Source of the DNA: Paenibacillus castaneae
GTDB taxonomy: Bacteria; Bacillota; Bacilli; Paenibacillales; Paenibacillaceae
DNA: 64,000 nt
Assembly (NCBI RefSeq): GCF_002884445.1
Contig: NZ_KZ614144.1
Location: forward strand, 165,272-229,271
Direction of reading: 5' to 3'
The first letter of the stretch is position 1. Each line of letters starts with the position of its first letter. The translations under genes and the position numbers were made by a program. Below, piece by piece: positions 10,510-20,832 of the stretch. The notes beneath the pieces were generated by a model, which saw only the letters and a program-made list of their open reading frames with translations, was not told the origin of the DNA and did no database searches.

Positions 10510-11448
10510 ATGCCGAAAAAAGTGAAAGTGTCTGAGCTCGTTCGACAATTCCAGCTTGAAATACTTGCTGGAGAGGACGGCTTGAAGCGTGTCATTACTG
10601 TAGATGATTTGTATCGGCCGGGTCTTGAGATGGCCGGTTATTTCCACTACCATCCAAGTGAACGGGTACAGCTGTTAGGCCGAACGGAAATATCATTCCT
10701 TAACATGCTGGATAGCGATGATCGGAAAGATCGGATGGTGCGTCTTTTCAACGATGATACGCCATGCGTTATTCTGACAAGAGGCTTGGAAGCGCCGCAG
10801 GAGCTCATTGACCAGTCCAATGAGAAGCAGGTTCCCGTACTGCGAAGCAATGTGGCAACGACGATTCTATCGAGCCGAATTACCGATTTCCTAGAGAAAA
10901 AGCTGGCGCCAACGGCTACGATTCACGGCGTGCTTGTTGACGTTTACGGCGTGGGCATGCTTATTACCGGAGGAAGCGGCATCGGCAAGAGCGAAACGGC
11001 TCTAGAGCTCGTCAAGCGTGGACATCGGCTTGTAGCCGACGATGCTGTTGAGATTAGGCAGACGTCCGATGGGCAGCTGCACGGCAGTGCGCCGGAGCTT
11101 ATACGCCATTTGCTTGAGATTCGCGGGCTGGGTATCATTAATGTGATGACCTTGTTCGGAGCAGGAGCGGTGCGTACACAGAAACGAATCGGTCTTGTCA
11201 TTAAGCTGGAGAACTGGCAGCAGGATAAGCAGTATGATCGCCTTGGCCTTGATGAAGAGACTACGCGAATCATCGATACGGATATCCCGCTCGTGACCGT
11301 ACCGGTTCGCCCAGGCCGTAACTTGGCCGTTATTATCGAGGTAGCGGCGATGAACTTCCGCTTGAAGCGGATGGGTTACAACGCGGCACTTCAATTTACG
11401 AACAAGCTCACCGAGACGATAAACGATGATATGGACGAATACGATTGA
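10510..11448 (+). CDS. hprK: HPr kinase/phosphorylase
   Basis: This 312-residue bifunctional enzyme phosphorylates and dephosphorylates Ser46 of HPr and Crh, setting carbon catabolite control through CcpA. It shows Walker [10 protein letters not shown] near residue 154, the ADDAVEIRQ segment near 177, and the HprK signature [20 protein letters not shown] near 202-221. Its length matches the family. GGGAGG 9 bases before the ATG supports the start. It heads a run with lgt, ppaX and an acyltransferase gene, as in Bacillus. Its substrate is encoded at 28.9 kb in this window. Confidence 0.96.
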   Translation: MPKKVKVSELVRQFQLEILAGEDGLKRVITVDDLYRPGLEMAGYFHYHPSERVQLLGRTEISFLNMLDSDDRKDRMVRLFNDDTPCVILTRGLEAPQELIDQSNEKQVPVLRSNVATTILSSRITDFLEKKLAPTATIHGVLVDVYGVGMLITGGSGIGKSETALELVKRGHRLVADDAVEIRQTSDGQLHGSAPELIRHLLEIRGLGIINVMTLFGAGAVRTQKRIGLVIKLENWQQDKQYDRLGLDEETTRIIDTDIPLVTVPVRPGRNLAVIIEVAAMNFRLKRMGYNAALQFTNKLTETINDDMDEYD

Positions 11449-11469
11449 GTGTAGAGGAGATATCTAATA

Positions 11470-12441
11470 ATGAAGACATTGTTACTTAATCCAATAGCCT
11501 TTACGATTGGGTCCTTATCGGTACACTGGTACGGTATTATTCTAGGGACAGGGGCTTTAATTGGGCTGCTGCTTGCTATACAGGAAGGGAAGCGTTTTGG
11601 CATCAAGCCGGATTTCTTCATGGACTTATTGCTGTTTGGTGTTCCTTCTGCCATTATTGCGGCACGTATCTATTATGTGGCGTTCATGTGGGAAGATTAT
11701 AAAGGCCACCTTCTTGATGTATTCAAAATATGGAATGGCGGTATTGCGATTTACGGTGCGCTTATTGGGGCATTTATTTGCGGCTTCTTCTATGCCCGTT
11801 ATAAAGGCTACAATTTCTTGCGCATTGTTGATATATGCGTCCCTTCGCTGCTTGCTGGCCAGATGATTGGCCGCTGGGGCAACTTTATGAACCAAGAGGC
11901 TTACGGCGGGCCGGTTAGCGAAGATTTTCTGCGGAATACGCTTCATATTCCAAGATTCATTGTTGATCATATGTTTATTGTCGATCAAGCCATTCAAGAG
12001 GGAGCTTATCGTCATCCCGCATTCCTCTACGAATCTCTATGGAGCTTAGTCGGTATCCTCATCTTGTTCGTGCTTCGCCGCCAGAAATTTTTACGTGCAG
12101 GCGAGCTAATGGCTAGTTACTTTATTTGGTATTCAATTGGCCGCTTCTTTATTGAAGCGTTGCGTATCGACAGCTTGGCCTTCAGAGGCCCGAGCTGGCT
12201 GGCTTCGTTTATCAACGGCTTGTGGTCGCCAATGGGCACAGTATTCGACCAAGGCTACTTAGATCCGGCATATGGAAATATTCGAATTTCGCAGGCGCTG
12301 GCATTGCTGCTAATCGTCGGTTCTATCATCTTCATTGTAGTTAGACGTGTGAAAGGATATGCATCCGTACGTTATTTGGATCCGATTGTTACAACCAAGC
12401 CGGAGAGAAATGGCGGAGTTGATAGTGTTCCTGCCAATTAG
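11470..12441 (+). CDS. lgt: Prolipoprotein diacylglyceryl transferase
   Basis: This 323-residue integral membrane enzyme (about seven hydrophobic helices) moves diacylglycerol from phosphatidylglycerol to the lipobox cysteine of prelipoproteins. The Lgt signature GRWGNFMNQEAYGG lies near residue 137, and the N-terminus has the conserved HWYGI near residue 18. Its ATG follows AGAGGAG by 10 bases, 21 bases after hprK, so it is co-transcribed. Lipoproteins it would process include the solute-binding protein at 46.8 kb. The last 30 residues (after about 295) are hydrophilic and not conserved in family length. Confidence 0.95.
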   Translation: MKTLLLNPIAFTIGSLSVHWYGIILGTGALIGLLLAIQEGKRFGIKPDFFMDLLLFGVPSAIIAARIYYVAFMWEDYKGHLLDVFKIWNGGIAIYGALIGAFICGFFYARYKGYNFLRIVDICVPSLLAGQMIGRWGNFMNQEAYGGPVSEDFLRNTLHIPRFIVDHMFIVDQAIQEGAYRHPAFLYESLWSLVGILILFVLRRQKFLRAGELMASYFIWYSIGRFFIEALRIDSLAFRGPSWLASFINGLWSPMGTVFDQGYLDPAYGNIRISQALALLLIVGSIIFIVVRRVKGYASVRYLDPIVTTKPERNGGVDSVPAN

Positions 12442-12490
12442 CAGTCTGGAGAAATATAAGGCAATGAGTTAATTTAGGAGGTTTTTAATA

Positions 12491-13162
12491 ATGACGGGCA
12501 AAATCAAAACGATGCTGTTCGATTTGGACGGCACGATTATAGACACCAATGAGCTCATCATTCGTTCGTTCATTGAATCGTTGGAGGGCATTGTGCCTGA
12601 AGGCTTCGACCGAGATCATATTATCCCGAGTATGGGAGAGCCGCTAACGGATCAAATGCAGCGTTTCTCTGGACTTGAGGATGTTACGGAGCTTGTAGCC
12701 GCTTATCGCGAAGTGAACCTGCGGTTGCATGACGAGTATGTGAAATCGTTTGATTATGTGAATGAAGTTATTGAGAAACTGCATCAGCATGGGATTCAAA
12801 TTGGTGTCGTAACGACGAAGATGCGTTTGACGACAGAGCGAGGCTTGAAATATGTCGGCCTATCGGATTACATTGATGCCATTGTTACGATAGACGATGT
12901 CGTTAACGCCAAGCCGCATCCAGAGCCTGTAAGCAAAGCCATTGCGTTGTTGGGAGCCGATCCGGCTACAACGATGATGGTCGGCGACAGCGTAGTGGAT
13001 ATTCAATCGGCGCTTGCTGCAGGCACGACAGCTGTTGGCGTTGCTTGGTCGCTTAAAGGTGAGCAGAAGCTGCTCGAGGTGGGAGCGCATCATGTTATTC
13101 ATGACATGCGTGACCTCTATTCATTTGTAGGATTGGAGCGGGAGACGCTTGCGCAAAGTTGA
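12491..13162 (+). CDS. ppaX: Pyrophosphatase PpaX (HAD superfamily)
   Basis: The 223-residue HAD-family hydrolase has motif [13 protein letters not shown] (residues 9-20), motif II VVTTKMR near 103, and motif [14 protein letters not shown] and [11 protein letters not shown] near 138 and 162. PpaX hydrolyses the pyrophosphate made when HprK removes phosphate from P-Ser-HPr by phosphorolysis, which fits its place two genes after hprK. Start: ATG after AGGAGG with 9 bases spacing. The next gene overlaps its last 14 bases. Confidence 0.92.
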   Translation: MTGKIKTMLFDLDGTIIDTNELIIRSFIESLEGIVPEGFDRDHIIPSMGEPLTDQMQRFSGLEDVTELVAAYREVNLRLHDEYVKSFDYVNEVIEKLHQHGIQIGVVTTKMRLTTERGLKYVGLSDYIDAIVTIDDVVNAKPHPEPVSKAIALLGADPATTMMVGDSVVDIQSALAAGTTAVGVAWSLKGEQKLLEVGAHHVIHDMRDLYSFVGLERETLAQS

Positions 13163-13685
13163 ACGATATCCGGTGGAAGGACCGAACGCGCTGTGGCAAG
13201 TATATTCAACCGTGAGCCGTGTGAAATCGGTTCGTAATTTTATTTTTATACAGCTGGCTCGCTATTGTCCCATCCTTCCGCTCAAAAATTGGATTTACCG
13301 ACGCGTGCTTGGCATGAAGGTTGGAGAGCATACCGCATTTGCCTTGATGGTAATGGTGGACGTCTTCTTTCCTGAACGCATCACAGTTGGCGATAATACG
13401 ATTATTGGATATAACACAACCATTCTCACGCATGAATATTTGATCAAGGAATATCGGCTAGGCCATGTGATCATCGGCTCTAATGTAATGATTGGAGCGA
13501 ACACGACGATTCTCCCGGGTGTTACGATAGGCGATAATGCGGTAGTAGCCGCTGGCTCGGTTGTCCATAAGGATGTTCCGGCTCATGCATTCGTTGGAGG
13601 CAACCCTATGCGGGAAATAACCCGAAGCGGCAAGGCGGATACGCCTTTAAAGGATGTGTCTGCCAGCCATTTATTGCATAAATAA
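13149..13685 (+). CDS. Hexapeptide-repeat acyltransferase (YvoF-like)
   Basis: The 178-residue left-handed beta-helix acyltransferase carries a run of hexapeptide repeats ([44 protein letters not shown]) over residues 75-150, as in maltose/galactoside or sialic acid O-acetyltransferases. The acceptor is unknown. It starts at TTG 13149 inside the end of ppaX, with GGGAG 5 bases upstream, which indicates translational coupling. It is the last gene of the hprK operon before a terminator, the same order as yvoF in Bacillus. Confidence 0.85.
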   Translation: MRKVERYPVEGPNALWQVYSTVSRVKSVRNFIFIQLARYCPILPLKNWIYRRVLGMKVGEHTAFALMVMVDVFFPERITVGDNTIIGYNTTILTHEYLIKEYRLGHVIIGSNVMIGANTTILPGVTIGDNAVVAAGSVVHKDVPAHAFVGGNPMREITRSGKADTPLKDVSASHLLHK

Positions 13686-13686
13686 C

Positions 13687-13735
13687 AAAAGCCTCACCCG
13701 AACGAGTTCCATTCACTCGGGGGTGAGGTTTTCTT
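13687..13735 (+). terminator. Terminator of the hprK operon
   Basis: Arms AAAAGCCTCACCCGA and TCGGGGGTGAGGTTTT flank a 15-base loop, followed by TCTTGTTT. Confidence 0.9.
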
Positions 13736-13766
13736 GTTTAAAGCAGGAAAAAAGGGTCGTAATGGC

Positions 13767-13796
13767 TTGACGGAGCCACGTTTTTCATGCTAATAT
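13767..13796 (+). promoter_or_regulatory. Candidate sigma-A promoter of the his operon
   Basis: TTGACG, an 18-base spacer and TAATAT, 80 bases before hisZ. I looked for a T-box antiterminator leader here and found no GGGTGG-type motif and no terminator hairpin. Confidence 0.6.
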
Positions 13797-13875
13797 TACG
13801 TCTAAACTCTTTAATTTGTTAGCATGGTAACATGGTAGTGCTTTAATATACTAAAGTAATTGAAGGTGAGAGCAA

Positions 13876-15108
13876 ATGACAAAACCAAAAGTATTTGAGA
13901 AGCCGATAGGCGTAAAAGATTATTTGCCGGGCGCAGTAGCAAAGCTGCGTCACATTGAGCGTCAGGTGCTGGCATGCATGCAGGGCTGGGGCTACGAGCA
14001 AATTATTACACCAACGATGGAGTATTACGATACGGTAGGGGTAGCGAGCTCGACTTCAGATCAGAAGCTGTTTAAGCTGCTCAACAATCGCGGAACGACA
14101 CTGGTGCTTCGTTCGGATATGACAGCTCCGATTGCCCGCGTAGTGGCGTCGCTGCTCAAGCAGGCCGATTTCCCGCAGCGCCTCTCCTATCACTCTAATG
14201 TGTTTCGCGCCATTGAGGAAGAAGCTGGCCGTGAAGCAGAGTTTTTCCAAACGGGCGTAGAGCTTGTCGGGGACTCTTCAGCGGAGGCTGATGCGGAGGT
14301 TGTTGCGCTTGCGATTGCTTCATTGAAGGCTGCTGGCGTAGAACGATTCAAGATTGCGATTGGGCATGTCGGTTTCCTGAACGGATTGCTGGAAGAAGCT
14401 TTGCCTGGGCGCCTTGAAGCACAAGAGCAGTTAAAGGGCTGCTTGCTGGGGCGTGACTTTGTAGGTTACCGCCAGCAGCTCCGCGAGCTGTCGCTCGAAG
14501 AGCCTGTACAGCGCGAGCTGGAGGGCATTCTGCGCTTGCGCGGCGGGCAAGAGATATGCGATCAGGCGCTGCAATTAAGCAGTGACGCTACGGCACAGGA
14601 GTCCATTCATCATTTATGTGAAATATGGGATGTGCTGAAGGCTTACGGCGTATGTGAGCATGTGCTAATTGATTTAACGATGATCGGTGATTTCTCGTAT
14701 TACACGGGTATGACGTTCGAGGGCTATGCTGCGGATCTCGGCTTCCCTGTTGTGAGCGGCGGACGTTATGATAATCTGCTGGCGCAGTTCGGAAGACCGG
14801 CACCGGCAACCGGCTTTGCACTGAAAACAACGCGTGTGCTTGAGCTGCTTGGCGATGAAGAGGATGGCGCCGTTCAGCGGACCCTTGTTATCTATGACAC
14901 GGCAGGACGCGCAGAAGCTCTGGAGAGAGCGCAGGAGCTGCGTACAGAAGGCTTGAATGTAGTAACCGAGCGTGTAATGGAGCTAAGTGATCTATTGGCA
15001 TCTGTGCAGAATTGTACGAATCAGAAGCCATTTACACATAAAGGTGTTTCTTATACAGCACTTGTATCGTATACCGGAGATGGGATTAAAGGAGGCAGCG
15101 CCACATGA
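13876..15108 (+). CDS. hisZ: ATP phosphoribosyltransferase regulatory subunit
   Basis: The 410-residue protein resembles class II histidyl-tRNA synthetase without tRNA-charging function. It has the motif 2-like region [15 protein letters not shown] near residue 76, [19 protein letters not shown] near 114-132, and a motif 3-like segment [15 protein letters not shown] near 292. HisZ is required by the short form of HisG, which is the next gene. Start ATG follows GAAGGTGAG. It is the first gene of the histidine operon and overlaps hisG by four bases. Confidence 0.95.
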   Translation: MTKPKVFEKPIGVKDYLPGAVAKLRHIERQVLACMQGWGYEQIITPTMEYYDTVGVASSTSDQKLFKLLNNRGTTLVLRSDMTAPIARVVASLLKQADFPQRLSYHSNVFRAIEEEAGREAEFFQTGVELVGDSSAEADAEVVALAIASLKAAGVERFKIAIGHVGFLNGLLEEALPGRLEAQEQLKGCLLGRDFVGYRQQLRELSLEEPVQRELEGILRLRGGQEICDQALQLSSDATAQESIHHLCEIWDVLKAYGVCEHVLIDLTMIGDFSYYTGMTFEGYAADLGFPVVSGGRYDNLLAQFGRPAPATGFALKTTRVLELLGDEEDGAVQRTLVIYDTAGRAEALERAQELRTEGLNVVTERVMELSDLLASVQNCTNQKPFTHKGVSYTALVSYTGDGIKGGSAT

Positions 15109-15749
15109 GCGGAGCGAGCAAAGATATATTGAAAGTGGCGATGCCGAAAGGCCGTATCTATAAGCAGGCATCGAAGCTGTTCCGCGAGGCGGGACTTCCG
15201 ATTCCAAGCGATTTCGATGATACGCGCAAGCTGATTATTGAACTGCCAGATGTAGGTATGGAATTTATTATGGCGAAGCCGGTAGATGTCCCGACATACG
15301 TGGAATACGGCGTTGCGGATATTGGGATCGTGGGCAAGGACGTTCTAATGGAGGAAGATAAGGATGTATACGAGCTGCTTGATCTCGGTATCGCCAAATG
15401 CCGGATGTCGGTTATCAGCATGCCGGACTGGAAGCCGACGATTAATCCGCGCGTAGCAACCAAGTATCCGAATGTGGCATCCGCGTATTTCCGCGAGCTG
15501 GGGCAGCAGGTTGAAGTCATTAAGCTGAATGGCTCGATTGAGCTTGCGCCTATGATCGGGCTTGCTGACCGGATCGTCGATATGGTAGAAACGGGCGAAA
15601 CGCTGCGCGAGAATGGTCTTGTTGAGATGGAATCCATCTTCGGCATTACGAGCCGTTTGATTGCGAACCGGGTTAGCTACCGGATGAAGAATGAAGCGAT
15701 TCAAAGCTTATGCGATCGTCTGCAGGAGACGCTGGCGGGTCGAGCGTAA
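15105..15749 (+). CDS. hisG: ATP phosphoribosyltransferase, short form
   Basis: This 214-residue catalytic subunit joins ATP and PRPP in the first step of histidine synthesis. It is the short form lacking the C-terminal regulatory domain, consistent with HisZ upstream. Visible are [11 protein letters not shown] (residues 13-23), [12 protein letters not shown] near 71, and the PRPP-binding/signature region [20 protein letters not shown] near 150-169. The start is an ATGA overlap with hisZ preceded by GGAGG, so the two are coupled. Confidence 0.96.
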   Translation: MSGASKDILKVAMPKGRIYKQASKLFREAGLPIPSDFDDTRKLIIELPDVGMEFIMAKPVDVPTYVEYGVADIGIVGKDVLMEEDKDVYELLDLGIAKCRMSVISMPDWKPTINPRVATKYPNVASAYFRELGQQVEVIKLNGSIELAPMIGLADRIVDMVETGETLRENGLVEMESIFGITSRLIANRVSYRMKNEAIQSLCDRLQETLAGRA

Positions 15750-15773
15750 GGAAAAGTGGGAGGAGTGAATGCT

Positions 15774-17060
15774 ATGCGTATTATGCGTGCGGAGCAGTTT
15801 GGTTTAAAGCGCGAAGTGGAATATGGGACACCGGAGCAGAATGAGGCGGCCATGAAGATCGTCGCAGACGTAAAGGCCGAGGGCGATGCGGCATTGCTGC
15901 GGTATACGGAGCAGCATGACCGGGTTAAGCTGGATGCAGCGTCGCTGCGCGTGACGCAGCAGGAGATTGAGGCGGCGTATCAATTTGTCGACGCTGATTT
16001 TCTCACGGCGATTCGCGAGGCGGCCGTGAATATTCGGGTATTCCACGAGAAGCAGATGCGCACCTCGTGGATGGACCTGCAGCAGGACGGAACGCTGCTC
16101 GGGCAAATTATGCGGCCGCTGAAGCGGGTCGGCGTATATGTGCCCGGAGGCAAGGCGGCTTATCCGTCGTCCGTGCTGATGAATGTTATTCCGGCACAGG
16201 TCGCAGGCGTGCCGGAGATTGTAATGGTGACGCCGCCTGCAACCGGCGGAACCGCGGGTATCGACCCGTATATTCTTGTAGCCGCCGCAGAGGCTGGCGT
16301 GAAGGAGATGTACCGGGTCGGAGGCGCACAAGCGATTGCCGCGCTAGCGTACGGCACAGCGTCGATTGATCCGGTCGACAAAATTTGCGGACCGGGCAAT
16401 ATTTATGTGGCGCTGGCGAAGCGCGCCGTGTTCGGTGCCGTCGATATCGACAGTATCGCCGGACCAAGTGAAATCGTCGTGCTTGCGGACGATTCAGCAG
16501 ATCCTGCCTATGTAGCTGCGGATCTGCTGTCGCAAGCAGAGCATGATGAGATGGCTTCCGCCATTCTTATTACGCCGTCGCAGCAGCTTGCGGAAGCTGT
16601 TGCAGCTGAGGTGGAGCGTCAGCTGTCCACGCTGCCGCGTCAAGAAATTGCACGCAAATCCATCGATAGCTATGGAGCTGTGTTGCTCGTTGATTCACTT
16701 GAAGCGGGTATCGATGTTGTAAACCAGCTGGCGCCTGAGCATCTGGAAGTATTGACGGTTGATCCGATGCGCCTGCTTGGCCATATTCAGAACGCGGGCG
16801 CGATATTCCTGGGGCCTTACAGCTCAGAGCCTGTGGGAGACTATTTCGCAGGGCCGAATCACATCATTCCGACAAACGGAACGGCGCGTTTCTCTTCTCC
16901 AGTCAATGTCGATGATTTCTTGAAGAAATCAAGCTTGATCTATTACAGCAAGGAAGCAATGCTTGCGAACGGAGAGAAAATCATGACGCTTGCACGGCAT
17001 GAGGGGCTTGAAGGGCATGCTCGGGCGATTGAGATTCGCCTGGAGAAGGAACGCGGCTAA
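15774..17060 (+). CDS. hisD: Histidinol dehydrogenase
   Basis: The 428-residue enzyme carries out the last two oxidations, histidinol to histidine, with NAD and zinc. It shows [19 protein letters not shown] near residue 117, [11 protein letters not shown] near 206, [10 protein letters not shown] near 231, and the Zn-site region LAPEHLEVL near 318 with GPNHIIPT near 360. ATG 15774 is chosen because GTGGGAGGAG ends 9 bases before it; in-frame upstream codons begin inside that site. It lies 24 bases after hisG. Confidence 0.96.
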   Translation: MRIMRAEQFGLKREVEYGTPEQNEAAMKIVADVKAEGDAALLRYTEQHDRVKLDAASLRVTQQEIEAAYQFVDADFLTAIREAAVNIRVFHEKQMRTSWMDLQQDGTLLGQIMRPLKRVGVYVPGGKAAYPSSVLMNVIPAQVAGVPEIVMVTPPATGGTAGIDPYILVAAAEAGVKEMYRVGGAQAIAALAYGTASIDPVDKICGPGNIYVALAKRAVFGAVDIDSIAGPSEIVVLADDSADPAYVAADLLSQAEHDEMASAILITPSQQLAEAVAAEVERQLSTLPRQEIARKSIDSYGAVLLVDSLEAGIDVVNQLAPEHLEVLTVDPMRLLGHIQNAGAIFLGPYSSEPVGDYFAGPNHIIPTNGTARFSSPVNVDDFLKKSSLIYYSKEAMLANGEKIMTLARHEGLEGHARAIEIRLEKERG

Positions 17061-17140
17061 AGGGTACGGTATTGGATTTACACATGGTGGAATGGATCGA
17101 GAAGCGGTACAGCTAACCTACTAGAAAGAGGGAATATAAA

Positions 17141-17740
17141 GTGGCAGAAACGAGAGTACGCGAGGCGTCAGTGGCGCGCAAGACAAACGAAACGGATATT
17201 AAGCTTACATTTGCGGTAGACGGTACAGGAGAGACAAAGCTTGAAACGGATGTGCCTTTTCTTAATCATATGCTGGATTTGTTCATCAAGCATGGCCAAT
17301 TTAATCTTGAGCTAGAGGCGCGCGGCGATATTGATATCGACGACCACCACACGGTTGAGGACATTGGCATTTGCATCGGACAGACGCTGCGTGAGGCGCT
17401 GGGCGACAAGCGCGGCATTAAGCGTTATGCCAGCGTATTTGTGCCGATGGACGAGGCGCTTGCGCAGGTTATTGTTGATGTCAGCAATCGCCCGCACTTC
17501 GAATACCGTGCGGATTACCCATCATCGCAGGTTGGCAGCTTCTCTACAGAGCTTGTTCATGAGTTTCTGTGGAAGCTTGCGCTAGAGGCACGCATAACAC
17601 TGCATGTTATCGTACATTACGGTCAGAATACGCATCACATGATTGAAGCGGTATTCAAAGCGCTCGGACGTGCGCTGGATGAAGCAACGAGCATCGATCC
17701 TCGCGTGCAAGGAGTTCCTTCGACGAAGGGAGTATTGTAG
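17141..17740 (+). CDS. hisB: Imidazoleglycerol-phosphate dehydratase
   Basis: The 199-residue dehydratase has the family metal-binding histidine motifs LNHMLDLFIKHG near residue 43, DDHHTVEDIGI near 67, the central VHEFLWKLALEARITLHV (137-154), and HHMIEAVFKALGRALDEA near 165-182. It is the monofunctional form, with no phosphatase domain; hisJ supplies that step. Start is GTG 17141 with AGAGGGAAT 8 bases upstream. It lies 80 bases after hisD, and its stop nearly touches hisH. Confidence 0.96.
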   Translation: MAETRVREASVARKTNETDIKLTFAVDGTGETKLETDVPFLNHMLDLFIKHGQFNLELEARGDIDIDDHHTVEDIGICIGQTLREALGDKRGIKRYASVFVPMDEALAQVIVDVSNRPHFEYRADYPSSQVGSFSTELVHEFLWKLALEARITLHVIVHYGQNTHHMIEAVFKALGRALDEATSIDPRVQGVPSTKGVL

Positions 17741-17741
17741 G

Positions 17742-18362
17742 ATGATCGCGATTATCGATTACGGTATGGGCAACCTGCACAGTGTAAGCAAGGCGGTTGA
17801 GCGTCTTGGTTATGAGGCTGTCCTGACCTCTGATCCACAAACGATATTGGAAGCAGACGGTGCGATCCTGCCCGGCGTTGGCGCATTTGGCGATGCGATG
17901 GATAATTTGCGCCAAACGAAGCTGGATGATGTGGTGAAATTTTATGCGGCATCAGGAAAGCCCCTATTAGGAATCTGCTTAGGGATGCAGCTGCTCTTCA
18001 GCGAAAGCGAGGAGCATGGCGCAAATGATGGGCTAAACCTGCTGCCGGGCAAGGTTATCCGCTTTAAAGGTGACTTTAAAGTGCCTCACATGGGCTGGAA
18101 TAAGCTATCCTTTCTTCAAGAACAATCGCCTTTGTTCAACGGACTAACAGAAGGGCATGTCTATTTCGTGCATTCTTTTCATGCGAAGCCGGAGCAATCC
18201 TCCGATCTGCTAGCTACTACGGACTACAACCAGCAGGTGACGGCAATTGTGGGCCGCAGCAATGTATACGGCATGCAATTCCACCCGGAGAAAAGCGGCG
18301 AGCTTGGCATGCAGCTGCTGGGAAAATTCCTGGAGCTGGCAAAGAGCAAGCAGCCCCAGTAA
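17742..18362 (+). CDS. hisH: Imidazole glycerol phosphate synthase, glutaminase subunit
   Basis: This 206-residue class I glutamine amidotransferase supplies ammonia to HisF. The nucleophile cysteine lies in [13 protein letters not shown] (near residue 80), and the His-Glu pair in QFHPEKSGE (near 181). I chose ATG 17742, one base after the hisB stop with GTAGGATG spacing, because the protein then begins with the conserved [11 protein letters not shown]; a longer reading frame upstream is only overlap with hisB. The next gene in most related clusters would be hisA, but hisF follows after 65 bases. Confidence 0.95.
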   Translation: MIAIIDYGMGNLHSVSKAVERLGYEAVLTSDPQTILEADGAILPGVGAFGDAMDNLRQTKLDDVVKFYAASGKPLLGICLGMQLLFSESEEHGANDGLNLLPGKVIRFKGDFKVPHMGWNKLSFLQEQSPLFNGLTEGHVYFVHSFHAKPEQSSDLLATTDYNQQVTAIVGRSNVYGMQFHPEKSGELGMQLLGKFLELAKSKQPQ

Positions 18363-18427
18363 ATCGTAATAGACTTCAGGTTTACTATGAATATGCTCGG
18401 CTATACGAGCCAAAAGGAGAGAGCGAC

Positions 18428-19186
18428 ATGCTGGCAAAACGAATCATTCCGTGTCTGGATGTGAAGGATGGACGTGTTGTAAAAGGTGTTAATTTCGTGA
18501 ATCTGCGTGATGCGGGCGATCCAGTAGAGCTGGCGGCTACCTATGACAAAGAGGGTGCGGATGAGCTCGTGTTTTTGGACATTTCCGCTTCGGTTGAGGG
18601 ACGCGCTACGATGATTGAGGTCGTCAAGCAGACGGCTGGCGAAATTACGATTCCATTTACAGTCGGCGGGGGCATATCCCATGTTGATGATATGAAGCGG
18701 CTGCTGCGGGCAGGAGCGGATAAAATTGGCATAAATACGGCTGCGGTCAAGAATCCTTCTCTCGTGCAAGAGGGCTCGCGCAAATTCGGCTCACAATGTA
18801 TCGTTGTCGCGATAGATGCGAAGTTCAATGCAGAGTGGGGCGAATGGGAGGTTTATACCCATGGGGGCCGCCAGACGACGGGAATTAAGGCTCTGGAGTG
18901 GGCTCGTGAAGTAGAGCGGCTTGGTGCAGGCGAAATATTGCTGACGAGCATGGATGCGGACGGAACAAAGGATGGCTTTGACCTTAAGCTGACACAGGCT
19001 GTGTCGGACTCGTTAGGCATTCCGGTCATTGCTTCCGGCGGAGCGGGACGTGTTGAGCATTTCAGCGACGTATTCCAGCAGGCACATGCGGATGCAGCTC
19101 TTGCGGCTACCATTTTCCACTATAAAGAAATGACGATCCGTGAAGTTAAGGATGATTTAAGAAGGAAGGGAGTAGAAGTTCGATGA
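18428..19186 (+). CDS. hisF: Imidazole glycerol phosphate synthase, cyclase subunit
   Basis: The 252-residue TIM-barrel cyclase has catalytic Asp in [16 protein letters not shown] (near residue 11) and VVAIDAKF (near 130), plus phosphate-binding [10 protein letters not shown] near 80 and [10 protein letters not shown] near 203. I checked that it is HisF rather than HisA: it has the PCLDVKDG start and the DGTKDGFDL segment of HisF. Start ATG after AAAAGGAGAGAG. It overlaps hisI by four bases. Confidence 0.96.
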   Translation: MLAKRIIPCLDVKDGRVVKGVNFVNLRDAGDPVELAATYDKEGADELVFLDISASVEGRATMIEVVKQTAGEITIPFTVGGGISHVDDMKRLLRAGADKIGINTAAVKNPSLVQEGSRKFGSQCIVVAIDAKFNAEWGEWEVYTHGGRQTTGIKALEWAREVERLGAGEILLTSMDADGTKDGFDLKLTQAVSDSLGIPVIASGGAGRVEHFSDVFQQAHADAALAATIFHYKEMTIREVKDDLRRKGVEVR

Positions 19187-19875
19187 CAGAAAATAACTAT
19201 AGCGAGCTCCTATCCAGCATTAGATGGGATCAAGCAGGGCTAGTGCCTGCCATCGTACAAGATGCGCAGAGCAAAGAAGTGCTTATGATGGCTTATATGA
19301 ATAAAGAATCTTTGCAGCTATCCGTCGAATCCGGTGTAACCTGGTATTGGAGCCGTTCGCGCAACGAGCTTTGGAACAAAGGGGCAACAAGCGGCCATAC
19401 CCAGCAGATCGTATCGATGGCTTATGATTGCGATGGAGATACTCTTCTCGTTAAGGTGCTGCAGAAGGGTCCAGCTTGTCACACAGGACGCTATAACTGC
19501 TTCTTCAATGCAATTGAAGTGAACAGCGAGACTGCACCTGCAGCAAAGGCTGAACAAACGGCAGCTGATCGTTTCGCTACGCTGGGACAGCTTGAAAGTA
19601 TAATAGCTGAGCGTTACGCAGAGCGGCCAGAAGGCTCTTACACCTCTTATCTATTCGAAAAAGGCGTAGATAAAATACTAAAAAAGGTTGGCGAGGAAGC
19701 GTCCGAGGTTATTATTGCGGCGAAAAATAAAGATAATGACGAGCTGCGCAGCGAAGTCAGCGATCTTATATTCCATATCATGGTATTGCTTCGTGAGCGG
19801 GAGCTGCCGCTGGATGATGTCATTCGTGAAATTAACAGCCGCCACGGCAAGCCGACAACAAATAAAATGAGATAG
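19183..19875 (+). CDS. hisI: Bifunctional phosphoribosyl-AMP cyclohydrolase / phosphoribosyl-ATP pyrophosphatase
   Basis: The 230-residue fusion has HisI in the first half (about 10-115; [20 protein letters not shown] near 52-71, the metal-binding [11 protein letters not shown] near 83, and [13 protein letters not shown] near 98) and HisE in the second (about 125-220; [20 protein letters not shown], then [12 protein letters not shown]). It converts phosphoribosyl-ATP to the substrate of HisA. ATGA overlap with hisF shows coupling. A small hairpin (GATAGCC / GGCTATC, 19871-19888) covers its stop codon but lacks a T run, so transcription may continue into hisJ. Confidence 0.96.
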   Translation: MTENNYSELLSSIRWDQAGLVPAIVQDAQSKEVLMMAYMNKESLQLSVESGVTWYWSRSRNELWNKGATSGHTQQIVSMAYDCDGDTLLVKVLQKGPACHTGRYNCFFNAIEVNSETAPAAKAEQTAADRFATLGQLESIIAERYAERPEGSYTSYLFEKGVDKILKKVGEEASEVIIAAKNKDNDELRSEVSDLIFHIMVLLRERELPLDDVIREINSRHGKPTTNKMR

Positions 19876-19911
19876 CCACTCGGCTATCTCGGTGGAAAGG
19901 CCGGTATACTA

Positions 19912-20718
19912 ATGCTTATCGATTATCATACTCACCATGCCCGCTGCGGTCACGCCGTTGGCGCATTAGAGGAATATGTACAGAAGGGCATCGAGATCGG
20001 CCTCGCGCAGATCGGCCTTTCTGATCATATGCCTCTTCTTCATGTTGATCCGGCAGCTTATTATCCGGAAATGGCAATGCCGATGGAAGAGCTTCCGCGT
20101 TATGTGGAAGAATGCTTTGCACTCAAGGAAAAGTACAAAGGGCAAATCGATGTTCGCGTTGGCATGGAAGGCGACTATATTGAAGGCTGCGAGAAGGAGA
20201 TTGAGTCGATCATCAGGGCCTATCCATGGGACTATGTGATCGGCTCCGTTCATTTTCTCGGGGAATGGGACATTACCGATTTCCGGCAAACGGATGGCTG
20301 GGAAGGCCGTGACCGGATGGCTGTCTACGAGCAGTACTACGATGCGATCGGCAAAGCCGCCGCTACGGGATTTTATGATTATATCGGTCATGTCGATGTT
20401 ATTAAACGCTTTGGTTACAAGCCAGAGGGTGACGTCACTCATTTGGAGAATGCGGCTCTGGAGGCGATTAAGAAACAGGGGCTTGGCATTGAGCTTAATG
20501 CTTCTGGTCTGCGCACACCTTGTGCAGAGATGTTCCCAAGCCGCCGCATGCTGGAATATGCTTGCAAACTTGGCATTCCGATTACAATTGGCTCGGACGC
20601 CCATCAGCCTGAAAGGCTCGGCCAATATTTGGATCAAGCGCGTGCAATGCTGAAAGAAGTAGGATATACTCAGCTTGCGACATTTAATTGTCGAAATTTA
20701 TTGCTAATTGATTTTTGA
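19912..20718 (+). CDS. hisJ: Histidinol-phosphatase, PHP family
   Basis: The 268-residue PHP-domain phosphatase removes phosphate from histidinol phosphate, the step before HisD. Metal ligands are visible in DYHTHHARCGHA (residues 3-14), LSDHMPL near 37, GMEGDYIEG near 84, GSVHFLGEWD near 109, GHVDVIKRFG near 163 and GSDAHQPERLG near 223. Start ATG 19912 follows GGTGGAAAGG. It lies 36 bases after hisI and is the last histidine gene in the cluster. Confidence 0.93.
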   Translation: MLIDYHTHHARCGHAVGALEEYVQKGIEIGLAQIGLSDHMPLLHVDPAAYYPEMAMPMEELPRYVEECFALKEKYKGQIDVRVGMEGDYIEGCEKEIESIIRAYPWDYVIGSVHFLGEWDITDFRQTDGWEGRDRMAVYEQYYDAIGKAAATGFYDYIGHVDVIKRFGYKPEGDVTHLENAALEAIKKQGLGIELNASGLRTPCAEMFPSRRMLEYACKLGIPITIGSDAHQPERLGQYLDQARAMLKEVGYTQLATFNCRNLLLIDF

Positions 20719-20742
20719 ATTATTGTGAAATCGATGTATAAT
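20715..20742 (+). promoter_or_regulatory. Candidate promoter of prs
   Basis: TTGAAT, a 16-base spacer and TATAAT just after the hisJ stop, 91 bases ahead of the prs start. Confidence 0.55.
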
Positions 20743-20832
20743 ATAATTGAATAACAAGCTTTGTCGAATGATCAGACAAGGACGAATACAAATTTAGTAA
20801 AATTAATTGGTTTTAACGCTCAGGAGGGTATC

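Noticed and set aside
13736-13875. Possible T-box or other riboswitch before hisZ
   Set aside because: No T-box motif, specifier-like stem or terminator hairpin was found; only a plain promoter is visible.
15804-16467. Antisense frames over hisD (up to 175 codons)
   Set aside because: Shadow frames caused by the G+C-rich codons of hisD; no ribosome sites or domain patterns.
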